Positions 15,662 through 26,300 of a stretch of 64,000 bases of DNA are shown in pieces; the first letter of the stretch is position 1, and every line of letters begins with the position of its first letter. The notes below the pieces were generated by a model, which was not told the origin of the DNA, ran no database searches, and was given only the letters and a program-made list of their open reading frames with translations. The position numbers and the translations under genes were made by a program. The stretch is from Physcousia sp015060555 (GTDB lineage Bacteria > Bacteroidota > Bacteroidia > Bacteroidales > Bacteroidaceae): positions 1 to 64,000 of the forward strand of contig SUYG01000049.1 in assembly GCA_015060555.1 (NCBI GenBank). The letters run 5' to 3'.

Positions 15662-15724
15662 CCGTTTATCTTATTGGGAGTTCTTTCCCCCTCCCCTAAC
15701 AGGGGGAGGGTTGGGGAGGGGGCT
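15588..15724. repeat. REPIN-like doublet spanning the start of the TolB-like lipoprotein gene
   Basis: Arm 15588-15624 (AGCCCCACCCCTAACCCC ... GGGGA) and arm 15686-15724 (its inverted, diverged copy) share the inner hairpin with TGTTAG/CTAACA at its centre. The 61-bp spacer contains the start codon (15659-15661). The left arm is translated as part of the signal peptide; the right arm lies in the gap after the DUF6057-like gene. Confidence 0.75.
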
Positions 15725-15729
15725 TCTTT

Positions 15730-17646
15730 TTAATTTGTCTTTTGATTTCTCACCAGGAAGTAGAAATAGTAGAAGGTGTCACCGAACTGGGGATAGAAGG
15801 CGACGGCTTTCTGTTCCTCCGTCATGGGACCGCACTGTTCGTTGAAGCGCATGAAACGCTCGTAGGTGTCTCGCACTTCCTGGTCGAAGGGCATGCGGCT
15901 GATATCTACTTTGTTCTCCAGATGGCCGTAGAGGTAGGCGGCCTCTTGGTAGTGGCGCGGCATGTGGCGTTCGGGATTCATGGTGGCGAACTTCATGAAG
16001 CGGGGCCAGAAGAGGTCGATGTCCTTCATGATGAGGGCGCAGATGAGCGTCATCTCCTGGAAGAGTGGGTCGTCGCCATTACCTTTGGCAAAGGTCTGCA
16101 GCAGGTACATCTCCACGAGGGTGTTGTCGCCGTCGAGGCGGTCGGGGTAGGTCATCATGTGGAGAATGGGTGCGAACTCCTTCATCCCTTGCTCGTCGAG
16201 GAGGGGCTTGCCGGCCTTGGCCGAGGCTTCCAACTTGTCGAGGTCAAAGGCATCGGGGGTGTCGAGAAAACGCTCATAGCGCTCGGCCCATTGGCGGTGG
16301 AAGGTGGTCTTCTTGAGCAGGTCGAGGTACTTACGGGCTGCGGCCCATTCGTGGTTGAGCATACTCGTGCGGGCCATGAACTTCAGCGTTTCAGCCTTCC
16401 AGCCGAACTCCACACCGTCCTCCATGCACCAGCGGTAGCAGAAGTTCTCCTTGCCATAGTGGTAGTAGATGAGTTTGCCGCCGACCTGTGTGATCCGCAC
16501 TTTCCAAGGGGCATTCTGTGGAGTGGCTCCTTCTGAATAGGTGAACATCTCGTCGCCTGCACGTCCGAGACGGAAGAGGGAGAGGTTCTTGTACAAAATC
16601 ATCATGCGTGTGGGCTTCACGCCGCTGCTGCCGTCGCGGGCGATGGTGAGCACACGTTCCCAGTCCAGATCCTCCACGGCGCGGTTCATGGCCAGCTCCT
16701 TATGGAAGTTGGCATCGCGGTACCAGACTTGGCTGACGCCGACAATGCCCAGTGCAACAAGGAGAAGAGCGAGGACTGAACGGTGCCAGGGCTTCAGCTT
16801 TTTGGAGAAGGCAAAACCTTCGCTCGCACGCAATGTGATGAGGATGATGAAGGCGGCAATGATGGCGTAGTAGGGGATGCGGTACTGCTCGAAGCTCTCT
16901 GCGCTGTAGCGGAAGGAGGGCAGGGCTGCGACATACAGGAAGCTGCGCTCCGTCATCTCAAAGACCAGTTGGTAGTAGATCTGGGGGATGGCTGCGATGA
17001 GGACGAGGGAAGGGAAAAAGTTTAAAATTGAGAGTTTATAGTTTAATGAGGAATCCTTCACCCTCGGGAATAATCCTAAAAGCCCTGTTGCCCCTAAAGC
17101 CCAAGCCCCGAAGAAGGGGTAACCAGCGATGCAGACGAGGGCCATCCAGCAGAGGCTAACCCATCGGGCGGCCTTCTCGGGGAGATGGCTGTCAAGCAGG
17201 CGCTGGACGGCGAGGGTGAGGAGGGCGAAGAGGACGCCCACTGTGGGAACGAACAGATGACCCTGCAGCTTCAGGTAGTACAGCCAGTAGCCTGTCTGTA
17301 CGAAGCAGGCCATCAGGGCGAGGGGAATGAGCATCGTCAGCCACACCCAAGGACCGCGCAGGCGATAGATCCATGCGGCCAGCAGGCAGATGATGAGCCA
17401 CAAGGAACACAGGATGGCGGTTCCGAGCCACGGATAGTAGAAGAACTGTGTCAGGAAGGTTCCCACCCAGGAGACACCGCCGCCGGGGTATTGCATCAGG
17501 GTTTTCCAATACAGTCCTGTAGGTAGCCAAAGGTTCAGCTCCTGGGCTCGCAGGAGCAGCTCGCTTTCCTGTGTTACCAACTTAAAGCCGGCGACGACCA
17601 GAAGGCCGCCGACGGCTAACCAATAGAGAAGATGTCTATTCTTCAT
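15730..17646 (-). CDS. DUF6057-like multi-pass membrane protein
   Basis: A 638-residue protein with roughly nine hydrophobic segments in the first half (for example 8-24, 62-92, 98-118, 130-148, 163-190, 212-232, 262-276, 293-310) and a soluble C-terminal half rich in aromatic residues, possibly helical repeats. It resembles the DUF6057 family of Bacteroidales; function is unknown. Its ATG overlaps the stop of the beta-galactosidase gene (shared base 17646), so translation is probably coupled. Around 17026-17056 the coding sequence runs through a 7-bp-type repeat (SLNYKLSILN). Confidence 0.7.
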   Translation of the reverse strand: MKNRHLLYWLAVGGLLVVAGFKLVTQESELLLRAQELNLWLPTGLYWKTLMQYPGGGVSWVGTFLTQFFYYPWLGTAILCSLWLIICLLAAWIYRLRGPWVWLTMLIPLALMACFVQTGYWLYYLKLQGHLFVPTVGVLFALLTLAVQRLLDSHLPEKAARWVSLCWMALVCIAGYPFFGAWALGATGLLGLFPRVKDSSLNYKLSILNFFPSLVLIAAIPQIYYQLVFEMTERSFLYVAALPSFRYSAESFEQYRIPYYAIIAAFIILITLRASEGFAFSKKLKPWHRSVLALLLVALGIVGVSQVWYRDANFHKELAMNRAVEDLDWERVLTIARDGSSGVKPTRMMILYKNLSLFRLGRAGDEMFTYSEGATPQNAPWKVRITQVGGKLIYYHYGKENFCYRWCMEDGVEFGWKAETLKFMARTSMLNHEWAAARKYLDLLKKTTFHRQWAERYERFLDTPDAFDLDKLEASAKAGKPLLDEQGMKEFAPILHMMTYPDRLDGDNTLVEMYLLQTFAKGNGDDPLFQEMTLICALIMKDIDLFWPRFMKFATMNPERHMPRHYQEAAYLYGHLENKVDISRMPFDQEVRDTYERFMRFNEQCGPMTEEQKAVAFYPQFGDTFYYFYFLVRNQKTN

Positions 17647-20600
17647 TAAAGTTCAGGACTTACGATATACGTGAAGCTGTGGTTCTTATACTTAGGAATG
17701 AAGCGGTCTTGCGGCCATGCGCCCCAGCTGTTGACACAGCCGAGACCCATCTGGAAGGCACGCAGCTGAACGACGGTGTAGTCACGAGCAACCAAGTCAC
17801 CGCTGTGGCTCTGGTGGGCATCCTTGCGGGGGCCGTCGTCGAGGTCGCTGATCTCATAGGGCATTGCAGACACCTCCATGGGGCCGCATGCCTTGAAATA
17901 GATGCTGGGAGCAGCCTGGCTTTCCATGCGCCACCAGATGATGTCGCAGTGGTTGCCGCTCTCCTGCGGACGAACGTAGCCGTCCCAGTACTGCTTGCTG
18001 ACCTCGCCGCCATAGATGCCCATGAAGGCGTTGTCCTTGCGGTCGCAGTAGTTCTCCACGGGGCCGCGTCCGAAGTAGCGGACTGTTTCGTAGGACTTGT
18101 TCAGGCGCCATGTCATGCCCATGGCGTACATCTGCCAGCCTTGGTGGTCGCCAGTCTTCAGGTTCTCAGTCACGATGAGCTCGCCCTTCGGGGTGAGGAC
18201 GTAGATCATGATGAGGTCGGCATCCACGGCATCGCAGTGGTATTCCACGGTGACCGATTTGCTCTGGTTGTCAAGTTCGGTGCATTCCATGGATGTCTTG
18301 TTCCAGCGCGGATTACGCCAAGCAGAGAAGCTGTTCTGCATCCCTGCGCCGTAGTCGTTGTCGGTGGGAGCGCGCCAGAAGCTGGGCTCCACGCTCTTGC
18401 GGTCTTCGAGGACGGGCTTGCCGTTGACGTCGAAGTAATCGATATTACCTGTCCACTTGTTCCAGGTCACGCTGGTGCCGTTGGCAGAGAGGGTGAGCCA
18501 AGCCTTGGCCTCATCCTTCTGTACGGCCTCGGGTTGCTGGGCCAGCGCTTTCCCCTTCTTATCAACAGCGGGGGCGGGCTTGGCTGCTGTCATGACGGCA
18601 TTGACATCGGGGAAGGAGTAGGGCTTCAGCTCGAACTGTGCCTTGGCGATGACCTCACCCTTTTTGAGGAGGCCGCGGTCGGCTTTCAAGATGAAATTCA
18701 CATCGATGGCTGCCCATTGGTAGCTGCCGACGAACTCCTTGAGTTGTGACAGCATCTGTGCGGGAATCGTGAAGTGCTGGCGCTGTTGAGGTGCGAGGTT
18801 GAGGTCGTAGGGAATGTCGTAGCTCTCGCTGCGCAGCTGCTGGCCGTCGTAGGCCTTGGCCACTACCATGACTTCCACATCGTCGAGTGAGCGGAAGAAG
18901 TATTCGTTGTATAGCTCCACCTCACCGTCGAGAAGCGTCTTGCCCTCAGGCACGGTGGCCCAGATGTCCTGGTAGTAGTACTGTACCTCGTAGGCGTGAG
19001 GGTGGAGGCGACGGTCGGCAGCGATGACACCGTTGCAGTTGAAGTTATGGTCGCTGGCGGGATAGCGGCCGAAGTCGCCGCCGTAGGCCATGATTTCCTT
19101 ACCCGTCACGCGGCTCTTGCTGCGCATGCCCTGGTCCACGAAGTCCCAGATGAAGCCACCTTGGTACTTGGGGTATTTGCGGATGATGCGCCAGTATTCG
19201 CCGAAGCCACCCATGCTGTTGCCCATGGCGTGGGCATATTCACATTGGATGAGCGGACGGGGGTTGTCGCCCTGCGAGTAGCGCTCGCAGCCGCGGTAGT
19301 CGTAGTACATGGGGCAGAAGATGTCGGTCTTGCCGTTCTGACCAGCCTGCTCATACTGTACGGGGCGGCTCTGGTCGATGGCCTTGACGGCATCGTAGGC
19401 GTCCTCGAAGTTCTTACCGTAGCCAGCCTCGTTACCCAGGCTCCAGAAGATGACGCTGGGGTGGTTCTTCTGCACCTGCACATTGTGCTGGTTGCGCTCG
19501 ACGTGTGCTTTGTGGAAGATTGGGTTCTTGGCCAGTGTGCGGTCGCCATAGCCCATGCCGTGGCTCTCGATGTTCGTCTCGGCAACGACATAGAGACCAT
19601 ATTGGTCGCAGAGGTCGTACCAGCGCGGGTCGTCGCTGTAGTGGCAGGTGCGGACGGCATTCATGTTCAGCTGCTTCATAATCTTGATGTCCTGAATCAT
19701 GCGTTCTACGCTGACGATGTAGCCGCCGTCGGGGTCGAGCTCGTGGCGGTCGGCGCCTTTGATGAGGATGGGCTGGCCGTTGACCAGGAGCTGGCCGCCT
19801 TCAATCTTGATGTTGCGGAAGCCTACGCGCTGCGTGGTGGCTTCGATGACGTTGCCTTTCTTGTCCTTGAGGGTCAGGGTGAGGGTGTAGAGGTTGGGGA
19901 TTTCAGCGCTCCAAGCCTTGGCAGAGCTGACGATAAGTGAAGCAGTGGTTTTGTTGCCACCAGGAGCCACCATGGTGATGCCGGCAGGGCGGCCAGCGGG
20001 ATCGGTGAGGGTGAGCTCGACGGTGCAGCCCTTTGCTGCGGGAGCTGTGATATCCACGCTGAGCAGGCCGTCCCTGTAGTTGTTGACGAGGTCCTGATGC
20101 ACGAAGATGTCCTGGATGTGTGCCTTGGGGCGGGCATAGAGATAGACCTCGCGGGCGATGCCGGTGAAGCGCCAGAAGTCCTGATCCTCAAGATAGGAAC
20201 CGTCGCACCAGCGCATGACGCGCATGGCGATGAGGTTTTCCTTGCCAGGGGTGAGGAATTTGGTGAGGTTGAACTCAGCTTCCATCTTGGAATCCTCGCT
20301 GTAGCCCACCTCCTTGCCATTGACCCACACCTGCAGGTTGCTGGTGGCGGAGCCTACATGGAGGTAGATGTCCTGACCTTTCCACGCGGCAGGGATGCTC
20401 ACCATCTTGCGGTAGCTGCCCGTGTAGTTGTTGCGTTCTTCCACGTAGGGGGGATTGCTCTCGAACTGCGTGTTCCATGAATAGCCCACGTTCTTGTAGA
20501 TCTTGTCGCCGTAGCCTTCAATCTCAAAGAGACCGGGAACGGGGAAGTCTGTCCACTGGCTGTCGTCGTACTTCAGAGAGAAGAAGTCGGCAGGGGCCTC

Positions 20601-20846
20601 GTTGTGATTGAGGGAGAACTGGAAACGCCATTTCCCTTCCAGGGAGAGGTAGCGCTCACTGGCACTCTTGTTGTTCTTGAGGGCCTTGTCGGCATTCTCG
20701 AAAGCGAAGAACGAGGCATGGGGCTTCTCGGTGTTCACGCGAGTGATGTTGGGGTTCAGCCAGGGTTCTTTCTGGTCCTGGGCGTGAAGTGTCAGCTGCG
20801 GTAATAACGCAACGAACAGAACGAGGAAAAACTGTTTCATAGTCAT
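17646..20846 (-). CDS. Beta-galactosidase, glycoside hydrolase family 2
   Basis: A 1066-residue secreted GH2 enzyme of LacZ architecture. Signal peptide about 1-22; sugar-binding jelly roll to about 240; immunoglobulin-like domain; TIM barrel with acid/base Glu473 in SLGNEAGYG and nucleophile Glu536 in IQCEYAHAMGN; second Ig-like domain; C-terminal Bgal_small_N beta-sandwich. It hydrolyses terminal beta-D-galactosides. The start could also be the second ATG at 20840. It is the first gene of an operon with a good promoter (20877-20908) and lies just after the terminator of the Sus operon, so it is regulated separately from the transporters. Confidence 0.93.
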   Translation of the reverse strand: MTMKQFFLVLFVALLPQLTLHAQDQKEPWLNPNITRVNTEKPHASFFAFENADKALKNNKSASERYLSLEGKWRFQFSLNHNEAPADFFSLKYDDSQWTDFPVPGLFEIEGYGDKIYKNVGYSWNTQFESNPPYVEERNNYTGSYRKMVSIPAAWKGQDIYLHVGSATSNLQVWVNGKEVGYSEDSKMEAEFNLTKFLTPGKENLIAMRVMRWCDGSYLEDQDFWRFTGIAREVYLYARPKAHIQDIFVHQDLVNNYRDGLLSVDITAPAAKGCTVELTLTDPAGRPAGITMVAPGGNKTTASLIVSSAKAWSAEIPNLYTLTLTLKDKKGNVIEATTQRVGFRNIKIEGGQLLVNGQPILIKGADRHELDPDGGYIVSVERMIQDIKIMKQLNMNAVRTCHYSDDPRWYDLCDQYGLYVVAETNIESHGMGYGDRTLAKNPIFHKAHVERNQHNVQVQKNHPSVIFWSLGNEAGYGKNFEDAYDAVKAIDQSRPVQYEQAGQNGKTDIFCPMYYDYRGCERYSQGDNPRPLIQCEYAHAMGNSMGGFGEYWRIIRKYPKYQGGFIWDFVDQGMRSKSRVTGKEIMAYGGDFGRYPASDHNFNCNGVIAADRRLHPHAYEVQYYYQDIWATVPEGKTLLDGEVELYNEYFFRSLDDVEVMVVAKAYDGQQLRSESYDIPYDLNLAPQQRQHFTIPAQMLSQLKEFVGSYQWAAIDVNFILKADRGLLKKGEVIAKAQFELKPYSFPDVNAVMTAAKPAPAVDKKGKALAQQPEAVQKDEAKAWLTLSANGTSVTWNKWTGNIDYFDVNGKPVLEDRKSVEPSFWRAPTDNDYGAGMQNSFSAWRNPRWNKTSMECTELDNQSKSVTVEYHCDAVDADLIMIYVLTPKGELIVTENLKTGDHQGWQMYAMGMTWRLNKSYETVRYFGRGPVENYCDRKDNAFMGIYGGEVSKQYWDGYVRPQESGNHCDIIWWRMESQAAPSIYFKACGPMEVSAMPYEISDLDDGPRKDAHQSHSGDLVARDYTVVQLRAFQMGLGCVNSWGAWPQDRFIPKYKNHSFTYIVSPEL

Positions 20847-20876
20847 TAAGGGTTTTAGTTAGTAGCATTTTGTGTG

Positions 20877-20908
20877 CGAAGGTACGGAATAATGCCGCTC
20901 GCACCAAA
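20877..20908 (-). promoter_or_regulatory. Bacteroidetes-type promoter of the beta-galactosidase operon
   Basis: On the minus strand, TTTG (-33; 20905-20908), a 20-bp spacer and TACCTTCG (-7; 20877-20884, one mismatch to TAnnTTTG), about 30 bases upstream of the ATG. Confidence 0.75.
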
Positions 20909-20940
20909 CTTTCAATCTTAAAAAATCTATAAAACAAACG

Positions 20941-20976
20941 AGAATCGGCTGTCTGAGGGTTCAGACAGCCGATTCT
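20941..20976 (-). terminator. Terminator of the SusCD/fasciclin operon
   Basis: A perfect 16-bp stem (AGAATCGGCTGTCTGA with TCAGACAGCCGATTCT) and a 4-nt loop, located 48 bases past the last SusD stop. It is followed on the minus strand by CGTTTGTTTTATAG and a further T-run. Confidence 0.85.
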
Positions 20977-21024
20977 TTGCGGAAAAGGCCTTCTTGGAAG
21001 ACCTCTTATCGGTCTAAAGAGACA

Positions 21025-23340
21025 TTATTTGTCCAACGGGAAGTACCAGTTCTGCTGGTTGCAGAGGTGACTATAGAGCGGGTTGTTCAGCAGACCGTTG
21101 CGGAGAGCAATTCTCTTGGCCACTTTCTCAACACCGTTGGCGCCCATGAAGCGGCTGTAGCAGAGAAGGTCATAGAAGCGGTTGCCCTCGAAGGCGGTCT
21201 CCAGTCCCAGTTCCTCAAGAAGGAGGTCGGCCATGGCCTCCTGCACTTTGCGCAGGTTGGCAGGATTGTAGATCTCTTCTTCGGTCATGTCGGTGGTGGC
21301 ACCTTCGTATTTTTTTCGCATCTTATTGATCTGGTCCACGAAGTTGTAGCTGGTCTCCTCATCCTCCAGCTTCAGGAAGCCGCAACCGCGGGCGTGAATA
21401 CCCATGGCGAAGGCATCCAGGTTGTGTGGATCGTTCTCCACGCTGGTGATGTGATCCTCGGTTGTACCATAGTAATAGTAGTAACTGCTCATCTCGCCCT
21501 TCAGGTAATTCGTGTCGAAGTTCAAGAAGGGAGCGCTCTTAGCAGCCTCGGTCTCGCGCTGGCTGATGTACTTACAGATGACGCCATTCTTGGCCTGGAA
21601 CTCACGCGTCTTGGATTCATAAGACATGTGGGCGGCCACGAAGTCCATGGTGTCCTTCTTGGTGGTGCACAGCTCCAGTCCGGGGTGCAACATATCGTTG
21701 AAGAAGGCCATGTAGTCCGTGTACTGAACAGGCTTGTTCTCTTCGGTCTCTGTCGTGGGATCAAAGAAGACGTAACTTGCATAGGAGGGGTTCGGGTTTA
21801 CCTCCTCGGCATTGGTAGGATCGTAGTATTTGAAGGTGATGTAGTCGTATGACTCTTCATTCACGGGCAACCATCCATTGGAGCCTACCAAACCATGACG
21901 CAGGATAGCGAAGGCATAACCCGGGAAGCCTGCACCGTTCAGCGCCTCGGCAAAGTGCAGCCAGATGCTGGCCTTGCGGTAGATGACGGGGTAGGTGGTA
22001 GTAAAGGCACCAAGCGGGTTCTGCTTGACGACAAAGGGAACTTCGTCGGCACTACCCGTCTCGTAGTCCGTGTAGTTATCGGTGGCCATGCGATAGCGTG
22101 CATCGCCGGCACCCGGGAAGGTGTAGCATCGCTTATCCGTTCCGACATAGACCTCGAAATTCTGTGCCTTGTTCAGTGCCAGGTAAGCCTTGGAAGCATC
22201 CAGCTGGTGCTGGAAGTTGGGCTCGAGTCGCACACTACCCGTTCCCGTACTGTCACCCGAGACCGCCAGTGTCTGATCGAAGCCGAAGAGCTCGTTGAGG
22301 GCGCGGAACACCGTGCCGTCCAGTTTGCTCTTGGAAGAGGGGATGATGGTGACAAGTTCTTGCGTCTGGCTGGTGGGATTGAGGTTGTTATAGAACATGC
22401 CCACCCAGGCGTCGATGCTCAGATAGTACTGCTTGGTGTCGGCATCTAACATTCGGATCATGCCGTAGTAGTTCTGGCGCAGTGTGCCGCCCTTGTCGGA
22501 GTTGAAGAAGTTGTAGTAGTGCTGTGCCGCGCGGCGGTAGTCAGCCTCCGAGCCAGAGCCCTGAGCACTCAGGAGATAGATGTCACCCAGCACCACATCC
22601 TGCGGGAAGATGCACTGCGTGGCATTGGCGATGGTGTTGGCGTCAGCACCTTTACCCTGAGCACCACCATACATGTAGTAGTTGGGGTAGGGAATAACAT
22701 CGCTGGGGTCATTGGCGTAGAGGTAGGGGACATAGAGCACTTCCTCCACCTTCTGCACCACGCCGCTTTGTGCCAGTGTGTTGGCGTCAATATACTGCGG
22801 TGCATTGCGGAACTCTTTCATCTCATCGGTGGTGAGCATCGGCTTCTCGAAATAGGGAACGCGGCCATAGGTGAGCACCAGTTGCAGGTACATCCATGCG
22901 CGAATGGTGACAACCTGTGCGTATTCGCTCTTCATCACCGAACGGTTCAAACCCGTGAGGGCTGCCGTGTCGCACTGCTGGATGTAAGCGTTGCAGGAGT
23001 TGATGACGTGGTAGAAGTCCGAAATCCTGAGGAAGCGGTTGCTGCCATCGGTCACAGAGCCTTTCATGCCAAAGGAGAGGATGGCGCTGATGGAGTCGCT
23101 GACATACATGTCAGAACCATCTACCAGATCACCACGGCACTCGCCTAAGATGACATAGCGCTCGGCGACGCTTTGCAGGCTCTTGAGAATGCCCCAATAG
23201 CTGTACAGCGTATCGGCTGCAATCTCTTCGATGCCTACGTTACGGTCCATGTCACCCGTGAGCATATCCTCGCAGGACGTGAAGCTCACGTTGATGGTCA
23301 GTGCGAGGAGAATCAATGCAATAATATTCTTTTTCATCAT
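21025..23340 (-). CDS. SusD/RagB family outer-membrane lipoprotein (second pair)
   Basis: A 771-residue lipoprotein (MMKKNIIALILLALTINVSFTSC, lipidated Cys near 23). Tetratricopeptide-like helices of the SusD fold are suggested by DFYHVINSCNAYIQQCD and VVTIRAWMYLQLVLTYGRVPYFEKP. The C-terminal block GLETAFEGNRFYDLLCYSRF is typical of the family. SusD proteins sit on the cell surface, cap the TonB-dependent SusC transporter and bind the glycan. It is longer than most (usually 500-600 residues), with insertions in the middle. It begins 9 bases after its SusC partner and is the last gene of the operon. Confidence 0.9.
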   Translation of the reverse strand: MMKKNIIALILLALTINVSFTSCEDMLTGDMDRNVGIEEIAADTLYSYWGILKSLQSVAERYVILGECRGDLVDGSDMYVSDSISAILSFGMKGSVTDGSNRFLRISDFYHVINSCNAYIQQCDTAALTGLNRSVMKSEYAQVVTIRAWMYLQLVLTYGRVPYFEKPMLTTDEMKEFRNAPQYIDANTLAQSGVVQKVEEVLYVPYLYANDPSDVIPYPNYYMYGGAQGKGADANTIANATQCIFPQDVVLGDIYLLSAQGSGSEADYRRAAQHYYNFFNSDKGGTLRQNYYGMIRMLDADTKQYYLSIDAWVGMFYNNLNPTSQTQELVTIIPSSKSKLDGTVFRALNELFGFDQTLAVSGDSTGTGSVRLEPNFQHQLDASKAYLALNKAQNFEVYVGTDKRCYTFPGAGDARYRMATDNYTDYETGSADEVPFVVKQNPLGAFTTTYPVIYRKASIWLHFAEALNGAGFPGYAFAILRHGLVGSNGWLPVNEESYDYITFKYYDPTNAEEVNPNPSYASYVFFDPTTETEENKPVQYTDYMAFFNDMLHPGLELCTTKKDTMDFVAAHMSYESKTREFQAKNGVICKYISQRETEAAKSAPFLNFDTNYLKGEMSSYYYYYGTTEDHITSVENDPHNLDAFAMGIHARGCGFLKLEDEETSYNFVDQINKMRKKYEGATTDMTEEEIYNPANLRKVQEAMADLLLEELGLETAFEGNRFYDLLCYSRFMGANGVEKVAKRIALRNGLLNNPLYSHLCNQQNWYFPLDK

Positions 23341-23349
23341 GATGTCGAA

Positions 23350-26300
23350 TTAGAGGTTGATGGAAACGCCTAAGTTGAAGCTGCGGCTGGAGGGAAGCAG
23401 ACCTGTGTCGATGCCCTGGTAGAGGACGCTGTTGCGGGCGCTCATCTCGGGGTCAAGACCTAAGTACTTGGTGAGGGTAATCAGGTTGTTGCCTTCTGCC
23501 CAGATCTTCAGACCTTGGATGTATTCGTTGCGCAGGGGGAACGTATAGGTGAGGCGGACGTTCTTCAGCTTCACGTAGCTGCCGTCTTCAATCCAACGGT
23601 CAGACATACGTTCGTTGTTGCGCCAGTCGTCGCAGTCGGTGTAGCACACCTTTGGGATGTCTGTCTGCTGACCTTCGTAGGTCCAGCGGCGCTGCAGAGC
23701 CGTGGTCTGGTTGTAGGTGGTGTTGCCGCCTTCGAGGATGCTGCGCTGGTAGTTGTAGATGTCGTTGCCCAAGGAGTACTTGAAGATGACATCCAGACGC
23801 AGGTCCTTCCAGGACAGCGTGGTGAAGATGTTACCGAAGAGGGTGGGGTTGGGATTGCCGAGGACAACGCGGTCTTTCTCGTCAATGATACCGTCGTTGT
23901 TCTGATCCACGAAGCGGACGTCACCAGCCTGGAATACATCATAGGGGCGGCTCTCGATGCCGGTCGGGTACTTCAGGTAGTTGTTGCCGTTGCGGGTCAC
24001 GTTCGTGGCCTTGCTGGCTTCGGCATCGCTGGCGAAGACGCCATTGGTCTCCCAGCCGAAGAAGCTGCCGGCAGCATAGCCTTCAGCGGTGAGGATATTA
24101 TCGACACCGAAAATGCTGCTGGTTCTGCCGTTCACGGGCGTGCCGCCTACGATGACAGGATTGGCATAGGTCGGCAGCTTGGTGATTTCGTTGGTGTAGT
24201 GGCCTGCGCTCAAGCCCAGTTCCCACTTCCAGTCCTTTGTGTTGATGATGGCACCGTTGGCGCGCACCTCAAAGCCTCGGTTCTTCATCTGACCATCGTT
24301 GGTCCAGTACTGTTTCAAACCGGAGATGTAGTCGATTTCGCCCAAGGAAAGCAGGTTGTCAATGGTGTTCATGTAGAACTCCACACCGGCATTCAAGCGG
24401 TTGTTGATGAAGGAGCCTTCCAACGCTACGTTGAGGCGTGTGTTGGTCTCCCACTGGATGCTGGAGTTCTCAATGTTCTTCAGCACCAGACCCACGGTGT
24501 TCTTGGATGCGCGCTGGCTCTCCCAATAGGTGCGGGCTGCGTAGTAGTCGATACCGTCGTTACCGCTCTGGTCGAAACCGGCTGTCAGCTTCAAGTAGTT
24601 GATGCCCTTGCCCGGCTTGAACCATTTCTCGTTGGAGATGAGCCATCCCAGCTGAATGCTGGGGAAGATGCCCCAGCTCACGCCGGCGATCTTCAGACCG
24701 TCCTTGGTGTTCTTACCGAAACGGCTGCTGGACTGTGCGGATACAGCGAATTCAGCGAAGTACTTGTTTTGGAAGTTGTAGTCGGCATTCAGGTAGTAGG
24801 TCATGTCAATCCAGTTGTCCTTCGTACCGCCGTAGTTCACGTAAGCCATGCTCTTGGAGATATTGGGCAGCTTGTCGTTCTCGTTGTTGTAGCCGCGAAT
24901 GAAGGAGTAGCTGTAGCTGTAGTTGTTGTAGCGCCAGCCGCCGAAGACATTGACCTTATGCGCGCCGTAGGTGTTGCCCCATTCAATGCGCAGGTCGTTG
25001 TTGATGGTGGTCTCCTTTGTGAACTGCGACTTCAGGACAGATGAGATCTTACCCAAGTCGTTCAGCATATACAAGGTAGAACCGTTGATGGGCAGGAAGT
25101 ACTTCTCGTTGTTGCGGTTCAGCGTGTAGCAGAAGCGGTCGCTGATGGCAAACTGCTTCGTAATCTGATACTTCGGGGCGAAGTTGATGCTAATCTGTGT
25201 CAGCTCAGCATAGTTCTTGTTCTTGCCCTTACCGTTTTCGAGAATCCAGTAGGGGTTACGCAGACTTTCGTTGATGTCCGGGTCGAGCTGGTTGGCGAAC
25301 TGGAAGGGGTTCTGAATCCACTGTCCCAAGGTGGCGGTAGAAGCATACTTACCGGCATAGGAATTGGAGAGCTGCAGCTTGCCTGCGGCTTCGCTGTGGT
25401 AGTAGGCGTACTGCGAAAGGAACGGTGCCTGCAGGAGGCCGAGGACATTCGGGGAACCGATGTTCTGCATCGAGTAGTCCTCGCTCCAGCCCGTGTCCAG
25501 CACATTGTAGCTGGTCTGGTTGTAGGCGATGTCCAAACCGGCCCTCAACTTCGAGAAGATCTGGATGTCGGTGTTGAAGCGCAGGTTCAGGCGGCTGAAG
25601 TCATTGCCCTTCATGGTGGACTTGCCGTCGCTGTAGCCCAGTGAGAGGGCATACATTCCGATTTCGTCACCACCTTCCACGCTCACCTTGTAGTTCTGTA
25701 CGAAGGTGTTGCGGTAGAGGTCCGATTGCCAGTCTGTGTTGTTGTGGAACACGCTGTAGTAGTAGTTGCTGCTCTCGGGAGCATTGTTCAGGAAGGCATA
25801 CTTGTCAAGATTGCCCGACGTGGATTCACGCACTTCCTTGATGGTTCCGGCCAATTCACTCAGGTAGCTGCGGTAGGCAGGGCCGTCCATCACCTGGAGC
25901 TTCTCGGGTACCAGCTCTGTGCCGCCATAGACGCGGACATTGATTCTGGTGGCCATGCTGTGGCCGCGCTTGGTGTTGATGATGACAACACCGTTGGCAC
26001 CTTTGGCACCATAAAGTGCCGTACCGTTCTTGATGACCTGCACGCTTTCCACGTTCTCGGGATCGAGGCCAGCCAGCAGGTTGTTGTAGAAACCTTCGTG
26101 GAGGCTGGTGCGGCCTTCTTCCATGTCAACCATGTTGCCATCGATGATGAACAGGGGCTGTGCGTTGGCATTGATGGAGTTCACACCACGGATGGAGAAG
26201 TAAGCTCCCTGCCCGACCAGACCGCTGCGGTTCACCGAGTAGAGATCACCTGCGAGCAGGTTCTGCATATCTGTTTCCACGGTGACGGAACTGGTCTCGT

